Assembly: GCA_963846475.1 (NCBI GenBank)
Contig: CAWJVZ010000003.1
Location: 186,001 to 250,000, forward strand
DNA length: 64,000 bases
DNA from: DASWJZ01 sp963846475
GTDB lineage: Bacteria; Pseudomonadota; Alphaproteobacteria; Rhizobiales; Afifellaceae
Reading direction: 5' to 3'
In this document: piece after piece, positions 55,425-64,000 of the stretch
Layout: every line of letters begins with the position of its first letter
How positions within the stretch are numbered: the stretch's first letter is position 1
Notes under the pieces: generated by a model
The model's database searches: none
The model's input: the letters and a program-made list of their open reading frames with translations, nothing else
What the model was told of the DNA's origin: nothing
Translations under genes and position numbers: made by a program

Positions 55425-56276
55425 TCAGCAGACGCGCCGATAGCGCTCGACGCAGGTGGCGAGGACCTCGTCGCCCGGGCGCTTCCACCAATCGTCGGCG
55501 GAAAAAATCTCGACCTCCTGATGGCCCGTGTAACCGGCCGCCTCGAACCAGGAGCGGATGCGCTTCAGCTCGATCACCCCGTCGCCCATCATGCCCCGGT
55601 CGTTCAGCGGGTCGCGGGTCGGCACCAGCCAGTCGCAGATGTGGTGGGCGAGGATGCGGCCGCCGCGGCCGGCGCGGGCGAGCTGCGGCTGCAGCTCCGG
55701 GTCCCACCACACATGATAGACGTCGATCGCCGCGCCGATGCCGTCGCCGAGCAGGTCGCAGATGTCCAGCGCCTGGGCCAGCGTGTTCACGCAGGAGCGT
55801 TCCGCCGCATAGACCGGATGCAGCGGCTCGATGGCGAGCGGCACGCCGGCGGACCGGGCATGCGGCAGCACCGCCGCGATGCCGTCGAAGACCATGCCGC
55901 GCGCCAGCTCGATGTCGCGCGAACCTTCCGGCAGGCCGCCGACGACCAGCACGAGGCATTCCGCGCCGAGCGCGGCGGCCTCGTCGACGGCGCGCATGTT
56001 GTCGTCGATCGCCGCCTGTCGCCCCTCGGCCGTCGCGGCGGGAAAGAAGCCGCCCCGGCAGAGGCCGGTGACGCGCATCCCTTCCGCCTCGACCAGCCGC
56101 ACGGCTTCCTCAAGCCCGATCGCCTCTACCTGGTCGCGCCAGGGCGCGATGGCGCCGATGCCGTGCCGCCGGCAGGCCTCGACGGCCTCGCGCATGTTCC
56201 ATTGCTGCCGCACCGTGGCGAGGTTGATGGCAAGGCCTTCGACCGGCTGCATCGGCTCAATCTCCGTATTCGACAT
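55425..56276 (-). CDS. TIM-barrel sugar isomerase/epimerase-like protein
   Basis: 283 aa, xylose-isomerase-like fold. Motifs: AINLATVRQQWNMREAVEACRRHGI, GLCRGGFFPA, LAIEPLHPVYAAERSCVNTLAQAL (Glu ligand), IDVYHVWWDPEL (Asp/His) and HQEVEIFSADDWW (final Glu). ATG 56276 overlaps the end of the enolase-superfamily gene by 20 bp. Function in a sugar catabolic route, exact reaction unknown. A 100-bp gap separates it from the ABC genes. Confidence 0.82.
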   Translation of the reverse strand: MSNTEIEPMQPVEGLAINLATVRQQWNMREAVEACRRHGIGAIAPWRDQVEAIGLEEAVRLVEAEGMRVTGLCRGGFFPAATAEGRQAAIDDNMRAVDEAAALGAECLVLVVGGLPEGSRDIELARGMVFDGIAAVLPHARSAGVPLAIEPLHPVYAAERSCVNTLAQALDICDLLGDGIGAAIDVYHVWWDPELQPQLARAGRGGRILAHHICDWLVPTRDPLNDRGMMGDGVIELKRIRSWFEAAGYTGHQEVEIFSADDWWKRPGDEVLATCVERYRRVC

Positions 56277-57689
56277 GGGCCATCGCGTTCCAGTCCGGCT
56301 GCGGCGCCGCGCCGAGACCGGGCACGGCAAGCGAACCGATCGCCAGTCTGCCGTCATGGATCGCCAGCCGCACCCGGCCATCGGAGCGGCGGTAGAGGTC
56401 CGGATGCCCGGCGAGGAACCGCAGCTGCTCGGCCTCGGGCGCACCCGCCATGCCGTCGACATAGTGGTGGCCGTTCCGCTCGACATGGCTGCAGCCGATA
56501 AGCGTCGCCAGCGCGAGGTCCTGCTGCACGGCGATGCCGGGCTGGGTCGTCAAATCCTCCGCGGTCATGAAATAGGGGCTGCGCGGCGCCTCGCTGTTCC
56601 ATTTGGCGACGCGGACGCGGTTGAGGAGCGACCGGTAGAAACCCTTGCAGGATTTTGACGACATGCCGGTGTAGCCGAGCGCCTTGGCCCGCGGAAAAAC
56701 CCCGATGTCGGAATCCGAACTCGTCGACGGCGACGGGCTTGAAGCGCGGCGAGATCGTGGATGGGGCGGCTCAAGGCATTTCCCCGCGCGATCGGCTGCT
56801 CGATATAAAGGATCGCCTGCGCCAGCCGCTTGAGCCCCGGCGCTGCCGCGATCCCCTCCATTAGTCTCAGGGCGGCTTCCGTGTCGGCATACTGCTCGTT
56901 GCCATCGAGGGTGACGAAGTAGGGGCTCGACAGGCGGTCGAGCACCGATGCAATTCGGCTCAGCCGGTCGAGGTCCGCCTGGAGATCGCCGCTCACCTTC
57001 AGCTTGAAATAGCGGTGTCCGTAAGTCCCGATGACGGTTTCCAAGCTTTCCGGGAGGCCGTCGCCCACCCGATCGGCCGGATCGATCTCCGCCTCGCTGA
57101 TGGCGTCCACCAGCCCGACTGTGTGGCGCGCCTCGATCGTCTCCGCCGGGCGGAGTTTTGACAGGAAAGCATCGATGGCGGAATCCGCGAGATCCGGGGC
57201 GGTCGCGGCGTCGATCCCAAAAAGGTTTCGCTGCACGGCTTCGAACACCGGGACGCCGAGAATGCGGCAAAGCGCGTCGAGGACGGCGCGGTCGAGAAGG
57301 GCCGTTCCGAAGCCGGCGATCAGCCCGTTGAGCCCGCGGCGCTCGCATGCGGAATATTGCTCCTCCTCGCGCCCGGCATGAAGAGCGAAGGCCGTGGCCG
57401 GGCGGTCGTCCGTCAGATAGAGGCGTCTGGCGATCCCGAGCCCCGTGCGCAGCTGGTCATAATTCTGTTCGTTGGTGAGAGCCGGATTCTTGTCGAACCA
57501 TTTGGCCGCGAGCAGCTCCGCCGCCTGGCCTTCCCCCTCGCGCCCGTCGGTGAGCGCGATGCGGACGCGGACGAACACCTGCTGCGCCTCGGTGAGAGTG
57601 GCCACGCCGAAGCGGAACGGCAGCCGCAAGGGCACGTGCCGCTCGAAGAACTCCACTTCGCGCACCCGCAGAAGGGGGCGGTCAGGCAT
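56257..57689 (-). CDS. Enolase-superfamily enzyme (mandelate racemase/muconate lactonizing type), two frameshifts
   Basis: About 477 aa after repair. Second-strand Lys in YFKLKVSGD, metal ligands in VTLDGNEQYAD and LYIEQPIARGNAL, the third in VAVDESDSDIG, and a final-strand Lys-type KSCKGFYRSLL. These support acid-sugar or related dehydratase/racemase chemistry. Two +1 errors interrupt it: near 56751 (ATCTCG for ATCTG) and at 56718-56719 (GAGTTC for GAGTC), all minus strand. Repair restores HDLPRFKPVAVDESDSDIG. ATG 57689 overlaps the next upstream gene's stop. The longer ORF to 57794 is not supported. Confidence 0.8.
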
Positions 57690-58515
57690 TGGCGAGCGCC
57701 TCCGCCAGGCCCTGAACGTAGCCCGCGGCACGCGCGGCGCAGGCGGGACCGTCGGGCTCGTAGACGAACGGCTCGACGCCGATCCAGCCGTCATAACGCT
57801 GTTCGGATAAGGCCCGGACGATAGGCGCGAAATGCAGCGCGCCCTCGCCGGGTCCGCGCCGGTTCGGGTCGTTGAAATGGACGTGGGCGATCATGCCGGT
57901 CGGAACATGGCGCGCCAGCAGCGTCGAAATATCCTCGCTCTCGCTCGCCGCAGCGGCGGCGCAATCGAGCATCGTGCGGAACGCCGGCGAGCCGATTTCC
58001 GCGACGATGGCGACGGCCTCAGCGACAGAGGTGACGAAGTCGGTCTGGACGGGCGCCAAGGGCTCTAGGCAATAGACCAGGCCGGCCGCTTCCGCCGCGC
58101 CTGCGGCGGCCGCGAAATGCTCCAGCGCACGCCTGCGCCCGCCGGCCTCGTCGCCCGGCGCGAGCGCCCGCTGGGCCGGCGAGCCGTGCACGAGATAGCC
58201 GCCGCCGAGTTCGGCGCAAAGGCGGATGAGGCCGAGCATGACGTCGCGGGTGCGCGCCTGCACGTCCGCGTCCGCGCTGGTGATCGACAGGCCTTCGGGC
58301 GTCACCAGCAGCCAGTGCAGGCCGGTCACGGCGATCCCCGCCGCTTCGGCGGCCCGGCGAGCGGCGCCCACCGCCGCAGGGGCGAGGCGGTGCGGCTCGG
58401 CGCCGAGGGTGAAGGGCGCCACCTCCAGCCCGGAATAGCCGAGCGCTGCGGCCAACGCGCATTGGCGTTCGAAGGAAAGCTCCCGGACGACCTCGTTGCA
58501 AAGCGCAAGCTTCAT
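57682..58515 (-). CDS. TIM-barrel sugar isomerase/epimerase-like protein
   Basis: 277 aa, second member of this fold in the operon. Motifs: KLALCNEVVRELSFERQCALAAALGYSGLEVAP, TGLHWLLVTPEGLSITS, YLVHGSPAQR, VYCLEPLAPVQTDFV (Glu), RTMLDCAAA (Asp) and AHVHFNDPNRRGPGEG, ending YDGWIGVEPF. It is in frame with the TctA gene before it, giving an apparent 788-aa fusion. One +1 error in the tctA 3' end would reveal a TGA overlapping this ATG (ATGA), so I treat it as separate. Confidence 0.8.
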   Translation of the reverse strand: MKLALCNEVVRELSFERQCALAAALGYSGLEVAPFTLGAEPHRLAPAAVGAARRAAEAAGIAVTGLHWLLVTPEGLSITSADADVQARTRDVMLGLIRLCAELGGGYLVHGSPAQRALAPGDEAGGRRRALEHFAAAAGAAEAAGLVYCLEPLAPVQTDFVTSVAEAVAIVAEIGSPAFRTMLDCAAAAASESEDISTLLARHVPTGMIAHVHFNDPNRRGPGEGALHFAPIVRALSEQRYDGWIGVEPFVYEPDGPACAARAAGYVQGLAEALANA

Positions 58516-60048
58516 TGTCCGCCCGGAGTTCCCCGCCTTGGGGCGGTTCAGCAGCCGGGCGCGGAGCCGTCCCATCGCATTGCTGAAGGCCGGGACGTTT
58601 GACACGAATGTGTAAAGGACAAGGAGCGCCAGGATGGCGCTGATCGGCCGCGTCAGGAAGGGCAAGAAATCGCCGTCGCTCAGCACCAGGCCGCGCCGCA
58701 AATTCTTGTCGAGGATGTCGCCGAGCACCAGCCCGAGCACGAACGGCGCGATGGGGTAGCCGAAGCGGCGCATGACGAAGGCAAGCGTGCCGAAGCCGAG
58801 CATCACCCAGACGTCGAACAGGCGCGACGAGATCGAATAGGAGCCGAGCGTGCACAGCACGAAGATGACCGGCATCATGATGGTGCGCGGGATCTCCAGG
58901 ACCTTTAGGAGCGGCTTGATGAAGAACAGGCCGAAGAACAGGATCGACAGGGTCGCCATCAGGAGCATCGCCACCACCTCGTAGACGAACGAGGGATCCT
59001 GGACCATGAGCATCGGCCCCGGTTGCACGCCGTGGATGATCATCGCTGCGAGCAGCACCGCGCAGGGCGCCGAGCCGGGGATGGCCAGCGCCAGCGCCGG
59101 GATGATGCCGCCGGGCACCGAGGCGTTGTCGCCCGTCTCCGCCGCCATCAGGCCCTCGACCGAGCCCTTGCCGTATTTTTCCGGCTCGCGGCTGAGGCGC
59201 CGCGCCGTCGCGTAGGACGACCACGCGCCCATGTCTTCGCCCACTCCCGGCAGGATGCCGATCCACACGCCGATCACGCCGGAGCGGATGATGGTGCGCC
59301 AATGCACCAGCACGTCCCGGATGCGCGGCACCGCCGAGCCGAACTCGATGATCCGCGGCCGGGAGGCGCGCTCCGACATCACGGTCAGCACCTCGGAAAA
59401 ACCGAACGCGCCGACGAGCACCGGGATGAGCGAAAATCCCCCGGCGAGGTTCGGATCGCCCAAGGTGAAGCGCGGAAAGGCGTAGATGCCTTCCTGGCCT
59501 ATGCAGGCGACGAACAGGCCCAAAAAGCCCGCCAGCCAGCCCTTGATCGGGTCCGCCGCGACGACGTTGCCGGACATGACCACGCCGAGGAGCGCCAGCC
59601 AGAAGAACTCGAAGGCGCCGAAGCTGAGCGCGATCTCGCCGAGGAGCGGCGTGAACAGCGCCAGGCAGATCATGCCGAAGAACGTGCCGAGCACCGATCC
59701 GGACGTGGCGATGCCCATGGCGCGGCCGGCCTGGCCCTGGCGGGCGAGCGCGTAGCCGTCGAGGCATGCGGCGGCATTGGCCGCCGTGCCGGGGATGTTG
59801 AGGAGGATCGCCGTGCGGCTGCCGCCGTAGATGGCGCCGTTATAGGCGCAGATCAGCACCAGGATGGCGTTCTGCGCGTCCATCTTGAGCGTAAGCGTGG
59901 TGAGGAGAGTAACCGCAAGGGTCGCGCTGAGGCCGGGCATGCAACCCATGAGCAGCCCGACCAGCGTGGCGCCGACGCCGAGCGCGAGCGACAGCGGGTT
60001 GAGGAAGCTCACGATGGCGTGGCCGAAGAGATAGAGGCCCTCAAACAT
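58516..60048 (-). CDS. tctA: Tripartite tricarboxylate transporter large permease (TctA family), 3' end uncertain
   Basis: About 505-510 aa, 10-12 helices. TctA motifs: GLLMGCMPGLSATLAVTLLTTL, YNGAIYGGSRTAILLNIPGTAANAAACLDGYALAR, IGILPGVGEDMGAWSSYATARRLSREPEKYGKGS, AAETGDNASVPGGIIPALALAIPGS and LGLVLGDILDKNLRRGL. The last 25 residues before the isomerase ATG are not typical, and the frame runs on without a stop, most likely because of a base-calling insertion. Works with TctB (60064) and TctC (60764). Confidence 0.85.
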
Positions 60049-60063
60049 CGGCGGCTCCCGCCG

Positions 60064-60642
60064 TCATGGCAGGCGGATCAGGAAAAGATCCCGGAAGACC
60101 AGCGTGACGGCGGTTGCGACACCGGCGGCGATCAGCGCGGCGATAAAGAGGCGGCGGCCGAGAGGCCGGGCGGCGATGCGGTCGTCGTCTTCCAGGAAAA
60201 GGAGGTGCAGGAACATGAAGGCCGCCGCAAGGAGCCAGAAATGCAGGCCCCGGCCGAGAAGCACGCCGGCGAAGACGATGGACAGCAGCCAGCTCAGCCC
60301 GAGCCGCCGCCAGTCGATGGGGGTGTGTGTCGCGCCGGCATCGCTCTTCGCTTCTATTCCGAGGTGACCGGCGGGCTGGAAGTCCGCCTGAAGCGTAGCG
60401 CCACGCCGCAACACCAGGACTAGGCCGAAGCCGATCATGCCGAAGCCGAGCAAGCCGGGCAGGAGGCCCGGCGCGGTGATCGGCTCGACGCCCTGGCTCT
60501 CCAGCCGATCCATGGTCCAGGAGGCGTAGAAGACGATTGCGCCGAACAGGATCCAGACGAGGCCGCCGACACGGTCGGCCGAAAGCCCCCGGCCATTGGG
60601 GCGCGGATTCGCTCGGTCGGCATGCGCGCCGGGTTCACTCAT
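60064..60642 (-). CDS. tctB: Tripartite tricarboxylate transporter small permease (TctB family)
   Basis: 192 aa, four helices after a soluble N-terminal stretch of about 25 residues. Layout and the GAIVFYASWTMDRLESQGVEPITAPGLLPGLLGFGMI segment (periplasmic loop then helix 2) match TctB. ATG 60642 preferred over GTG 60648. Sits between tctC and tctA. Confidence 0.82.
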   Translation of the reverse strand: MSEPGAHADRANPRPNGRGLSADRVGGLVWILFGAIVFYASWTMDRLESQGVEPITAPGLLPGLLGFGMIGFGLVLVLRRGATLQADFQPAGHLGIEAKSDAGATHTPIDWRRLGLSWLLSIVFAGVLLGRGLHFWLLAAAFMFLHLLFLEDDDRIAARPLGRRLFIAALIAAGVATAVTLVFRDLFLIRLP

Positions 60643-60724
60643 TGGCACCGATCACCCCAGCTGGGACGCGGGCGACGCTTCCCCGCGACGGCTTCGAGCC
60701 CGGCGGGGAGATGGAGAAAGCTCG

Positions 60725-60756
60725 CGGCTCAGCGCGTGGGCTCTCGCGCCGAGCCG
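60725..60756 (-). other. Intergenic stem-loop between tctC and tctB
   Basis: CGGCTC-A-GCGCG pairs with CGCGC-C-GAGCCG around an 8-base loop: an 11-bp stem with one A/C mismatch, starting 7 bases after the tctC stop on the minus strand. Similar in placement to the other four stem-loops after binding-protein genes. Confidence 0.65.
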
Positions 60757-60763
60757 GGCGGCC

Positions 60764-61786
60764 TCAGGGCCGCGGGATGCCGACCGTCGACGGGTCGACC
60801 TTGGCCTTGCCGCCGTCGAAAAGCAGCCACGCATTGCGGGTTACCGCCGGTTTGACCCGCTCCTGCGCCTCCTCGCCGTAATACGGCGCGAACACCGCGC
60901 CACGGCTGGTGGCATAGTCCTTCAGCGCCTGGGAGTTGGCGATCTTGTCCTTCCAGATCTGGTCCAGCGTATCGACCACCTCCTGCGGCACGCCCTTCGG
61001 CACGAAGATGCCGAAATAGTTGGGCGCGGCCTGGAACTCCGGGATCCACTGGGTGATCGGCGGGATCGGCTCGGCGCCCTCGATTTCCAGCGGCTCGTTG
61101 TTGAGGACCGCCAGCGGGCGGATGCGGCCGCCGCGGATCATCTCCGCCTGCTCCACCGCGAGCTGCGTCGTCACCTCCGTCTCGCCGGCGACCGTGGCGA
61201 TCACCGCCGGGTTGCCGCCGTCATAGGTCACATGCTTGTAGTCGAAGCCGCCCAGGGCTTTCAGCCCCTCGATGGCGTTATGGCCCGCCGAATTGAGGCC
61301 GGCGGTGGCGACCGACACCTCGCCCGGTCTGTCCTTCATGGCTTGCAGCAGCTCGCCGAAATCCTTGTAGGGCGCATCGGCGTTGACGCCCACCACCGAG
61401 ACGTTGGCGACGTCGAGATAGAGGTGCCAGTCTTCGATGGAGGTTTCGAGCATGCCGAGCACCTTGTAGGTGCCGAGGTCCTGGGCGGCTCCCGCCGTCC
61501 ACGTATAGCCGTCCTTCGGCGCGTCGAGCGCGTTCTTCGAGCCGATCGAGCCGGAGGCGCCGGGCTGGTTGACGACCACGATCGTCTGACCGAGCGCGTC
61601 CTCGATCTCGCTCGCGGCGACGCGGGTCACCTGGTCGGTGGAGCCCCCGGCCGCCCACGGTACGATGACGTTGATCGGCCGGTCCGGCTTCCAGGGATAA
61701 TCCTGGGCCACGGCGAGCCCGGTCATGGCGGCCATGCCGGCCGCGGCGACCAGCGCGCTCCGCACGAATATCTGTTTCTGCATCAA
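60764..61786 (-). CDS. tctC: Tripartite tricarboxylate transporter binding protein (TctC/Bug family)
   Basis: 340 aa, Sec signal (MQKQIFVRSALVAAAGMAAM, cleavage after LAVAQ). Bug-family motifs: RPINVIVPWAAGGSTDQVTRVAASEIEDALGQTIVVVNQPGASGSIG, AGLNSAGHNAIEGL and GVPQEVVDTLDQIWKDK. The pair of loops around WAAGGS and TAGLNSAG normally bind a carboxylate, so the tripartite transporter probably imports a carboxylated sugar derivative or other organic acid. GGGAGG stands upstream of the start. Confidence 0.9.
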   Translation of the reverse strand: MMQKQIFVRSALVAAAGMAAMTGLAVAQDYPWKPDRPINVIVPWAAGGSTDQVTRVAASEIEDALGQTIVVVNQPGASGSIGSKNALDAPKDGYTWTAGAAQDLGTYKVLGMLETSIEDWHLYLDVANVSVVGVNADAPYKDFGELLQAMKDRPGEVSVATAGLNSAGHNAIEGLKALGGFDYKHVTYDGGNPAVIATVAGETEVTTQLAVEQAEMIRGGRIRPLAVLNNEPLEIEGAEPIPPITQWIPEFQAAPNYFGIFVPKGVPQEVVDTLDQIWKDKIANSQALKDYATSRGAVFAPYYGEEAQERVKPAVTRNAWLLFDGGKAKVDPSTVGIPRP

Positions 61787-61852
61787 ATCCTCCCTTGGCT
61801 TCTTACTTCTTCGATTCGATTGCCGCTCATGGCTTCGCCCATCCGAAGCGGC

Positions 61853-63016
61853 TCAGGCCAGACCGCGGACGGCGAGGAGACGCTTCATGCGGTCTGCCGC
61901 GAGATCCGGGTTCTTCAGAACGCGGGCCTTGTCGGCGAGCCGGAACAGCTCCGCGAAATGGAGGATGGAGCGGGCGCTCTCCTGGCCGCCGACCATGACG
62001 AAATGATCCTGCAGGCCGTTCAGATAGGCCAGGAAAACGACCCCGGTCTTGTAGAAGCGGGTCGGCGCCTTGAAGATGTGCCGCGACAGCGGCACCGTCG
62101 GCTCCAGGATGTCGAAGAACTCGTTGTCGCTGCCCCGGCCCAATGCGGCGAGCGCGGCGGCGGCGGCCGGCGCGATGGCGTCGAAGATGCCCAGCAGCGC
62201 GTCGGAATGGCCCTCGTCGTCCCCGGCGATCAGCTCGGCGTAATTAAAATCGTCGCCCGTATACATGCGCACGCCCGCCGGCAGGCGGCGGCGCATGGCG
62301 ATCTCCTTCTCCTTCGACAGGAGCGAGATTTTTATCCCGTCGACCTTCGCCCGGTTGGCGGCAAGGACTTCGAGGCTGGTCTCCATCGCCTGCCCGTGAT
62401 CTGCACTGCCCCAGTACCCCGCCAGCGCCGGGTCGAACATCTCGCCGAGCCAATGGATGATGACCGGCTCGCGCACTTGGCTCAGCACGCGGTCGTAGAC
62501 GCGGACGTAATCGTCCGGCCCTCTGGCGGCGACGGCGAGCGCCCGGCTCGCCATCAGGATGATGCGGCCGCCGAGCAATTCGACGAAGCCGATCTGCTCC
62601 TCGTAGGCGCGGATCACGTCGTCGACAGTGACGTCCGGGCCGGGCGCCAGATGGTCGGTTCCCGCCCCGCAGGCGATCACCGCGCCGGGCCGCGCCTTGG
62701 CGGCTTCAAGCGCTCGGGCGATCAGCTCCTGGGCGTCCGTCCAGGCGAGGCCCATGCCGCGTTGCGCCGTATCCATCGCCTCCGCGATGCCGAAGCCAAA
62801 ATCCCAGAGATAGTCGCGGAAGCGGAGGGTCGCGTCCCAGTCGATCGCCGGCTGCAGCCACGGGTCGTTATCGGCCAGCGGGTCGGCGACGACATGCGCC
62901 GCCGCATAGGCGATGCGCGGAAAGGCGCCGGCGCCGTTCCGCGCGAAGGGCAGCGGCTCTCCCGTCGTATAGGGCTCCAGCCTCCGGTCGGCAGTTGGGA
63001 GCGCCAGCGTCGCCAT
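61853..63016 (-). CDS. DUF993/dihydrodipicolinate-synthase-like protein
   Basis: 387 aa. Matches by memory the DUF993 group, distant TIM-barrel relatives of DapA often encoded beside Gfo/Idh oxidoreductases and sugar isomerases. Visible features: GACGTDHLAPGPDVTVDDVIRAYEEQIGFVE-type region, PVIIHWLGEMFDPALAGYWG, VDGIKISLLSKEKEIAMR (a candidate Schiff-base Lys in GIKISLL) and MYTGDDFNYAELIAGDDEGHSDALLG. Probably an aldolase or lyase acting on an oxidised sugar. ATG 63016 lies two bases after the Gfo/Idh stop. Confidence 0.75.
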   Translation of the reverse strand: MATLALPTADRRLEPYTTGEPLPFARNGAGAFPRIAYAAAHVVADPLADNDPWLQPAIDWDATLRFRDYLWDFGFGIAEAMDTAQRGMGLAWTDAQELIARALEAAKARPGAVIACGAGTDHLAPGPDVTVDDVIRAYEEQIGFVELLGGRIILMASRALAVAARGPDDYVRVYDRVLSQVREPVIIHWLGEMFDPALAGYWGSADHGQAMETSLEVLAANRAKVDGIKISLLSKEKEIAMRRRLPAGVRMYTGDDFNYAELIAGDDEGHSDALLGIFDAIAPAAAAALAALGRGSDNEFFDILEPTVPLSRHIFKAPTRFYKTGVVFLAYLNGLQDHFVMVGGQESARSILHFAELFRLADKARVLKNPDLAADRMKRLLAVRGLA

Positions 63017-63018
63017 GC

Positions 63019-64000
63019 TCAGAGCTCCAGCGCCGGCACGTCGAGCCAGCGCCGCTCGGCCCAGCTCTTCAGGCCAAGCTCCGCCAGCTGCACGCCCTTG
63101 ACGCCCTCCACCAGGTCGTAGCGCCAGGGCGCGTCCTCTGCGACGTGACGCAAGAACATCTCCCATTGGATCTTGAAGGCGTTGTCGTAGGCGATGTTGT
63201 CGGGGACCTCGTCCCAGGTGCCGTAGAAATCGATCGTCTGCGGCTGGTCGGGGTTCCACACCGGCTTCGGCGTGTTGACGCGGTGCTGGGTCCAGCAGCG
63301 CGTCAGGCCGGCGACGGCCGAGCCGTGCGTGCCGTCCACCTGGAAGGTGACGAGGTCGTCGCGCCTGACCCGCACCGCCCAGGACGAGTTGATGTGGGCG
63401 ATCACGCCTCCCGCCAGCTGGAACGTCGCATAGGCGGCGTCGTCCGCGTCGGCCGCATATTCACGGCCGTTCTCGTCGACGCGCTTGGGAATGTGAGTCG
63501 CGCCGAGACAGGACACGGCCTTCACCTCGCCGAATACATTGTCGAGCACATAGCGCCAGTGGCAGAGCATATCGAGGATGATGCCGCCGCCGTCCGCCTT
63601 TCGGTAGTTCCACGACGGGCGCTGCGCCGGCTGCCAGTCGCCCTCGAACACCCAGTAGCCGAACTCGCCGCGCACCGACAGCATGCGGCCGAAGAAGCCC
63701 GCATCGCGCAGCATGGTAAGCTTGCGCAGGCCCGGCAGGAACAGCTTGTCCTGCACGACGCCATGCTTGATGCCGGCCGCCCTGGCCTTGCGTGTCAGCG
63801 CGACCGCCTTGTGCAGCGTGTCGGAGATCGGCTTCTCGCAATAGACGTGCTTGCCGGCCTCGATCGCCCGGCCGAGGAGGTCGGCGCGCATCTGCGTGGT
63901 CGCCGCGTCGAAGAAGACGCTGTCGCCGGGATTGGCGAGTGCGGCGTTGAGGTCGGTCGTCCAGCGGTCGATCCCATGGGCGCGGGCCAGCGCCTCGATT
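63019..64000 (-). CDS. Gfo/Idh/MocA-family oxidoreductase, partial (5' end beyond window)
   Basis: NAD(P)-dependent sugar or inositol-type dehydrogenase, truncated by the window edge; the visible part lacks the Rossmann GxGxxG motif. It shows DSVFFDAATTQMRADLL, the catalytic-site motif AGKHVYCEKPIS (Lys of EKP), GGIILDMLCHWRYVLDN with the His of the active-site helix, and VIAHINSSWAVRVRR. It lies two bases upstream of the DUF993 gene and is the first visible gene of the minus-strand sugar operon. Confidence 0.9.
   Translation of the reverse strand, partial: IEALARAHGIDRWTTDLNAALANPGDSVFFDAATTQMRADLLGRAIEAGKHVYCEKPISDTLHKAVALTRKARAAGIKHGVVQDKLFLPGLRKLTMLRDAGFFGRMLSVRGEFGYWVFEGDWQPAQRPSWNYRKADGGGIILDMLCHWRYVLDNVFGEVKAVSCLGATHIPKRVDENGREYAADADDAAYATFQLAGGVIAHINSSWAVRVRRDDLVTFQVDGTHGSAVAGLTRCWTQHRVNTPKPVWNPDQPQTIDFYGTWDEVPDNIAYDNAFKIQWEMFLRHVAEDAPWRYDLVEGVKGVQLAELGLKSWAERRWLDVPALEL

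Noticed and set aside
53690..56071. Plus-strand ORF of 793 aa across the ABC/TIM-barrel genes
   Set aside because: Antisense to several conserved genes, with arginine- and proline-rich nonsense composition and no ribosome site.
57682..60048. A 788-aa fusion of TctA with a sugar isomerase
   Set aside because: In the frame that a single upstream insertion would hide, a TGA overlaps the isomerase ATG. With at least ten similar insertions nearby, two genes are more likely than a new fusion, though this has not been proved.

Overview
The window looks like a chromosomal segment of an alphaproteobacterium, most likely Hyphomicrobiales (Rhizobiales). The grounds are high GC, heme A synthase next to a DUF2842 gene, a YcjX/YcjF pair beside a SixA-type phosphatase, GluQ, an XRE regulator of the rhizobial type, moc-type genes and many sugar transporters. 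I cannot name a genus.

Layout. 1-2.8 kb: small and secreted proteins and a class III cyclase fused to an alpha/beta hydrolase. 3.05 kb: tRNA-Pro(GGG). 3.2-9.1 kb: an exopolysaccharide export and polymerisation locus (O-antigen-ligase-like protein, priming sugar transferase, Wza-type lipoprotein, divergent Wzz/GumC-type co-polymerase with a degenerate kinase domain). 9.3-14.4 kb: housekeeping genes (DUF2842, ctaA, YcjF, YcjX, SixA-type phosphatase). 14.6-21.4 kb: an operon joining an HpcH/HpaI aldolase and a 2-hydroxyacid dehydrogenase to a complete sugar-type ABC importer. 21.4-24.5 kb: an SDR, an apparently circularly permuted ROK kinase, and small genes. 24.7-28.3 kb: LuxR/LuxI quorum sensing with luxI overlapping a cyclopropane fatty acid synthase gene, then an XRE regulator. 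28.4 kb: the 3' half of a tRNA-Arg, probably an old integration site. 28.9-64 kb is mostly accessory transport and catabolism: an iron/polyamine-type ABC importer; a cyclase-TPR protein; gluQ; an inositol/rhizopine-like block with ABC transporter, TIM-barrel isomerase, LacI regulator, MocD-like desaturase, MocE-like Rieske ferredoxin and a stump that looks like mocF; a SARP-TPR regulator; a TRAP transporter with an L-idonate/L-gulonate-type dehydrogenase and mannonate dehydratase; and a minus-strand operon of at least 13.7 kb carrying an ABC and a tripartite TctABC transporter with seven or more carbohydrate enzymes, running off the right end.

A reader must know that about ten otherwise well-conserved genes are broken by a single extra base, and that the YcjF/YcjX pair carries about sixteen shifts. 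Nearly all are +1, which points to base-calling insertions rather than decay. I annotate these genes over their full repaired span. Two apparent giant fusion ORFs (priming transferase with ligase; TctA with an isomerase) disappear once a +1 error is assumed.

Five of the six binding-protein-to-permease junctions carry a strong intergenic stem-loop. Four of these are perfect stems of 9-12 bp and one has a single mismatch. This fits differential expression of the binding protein.
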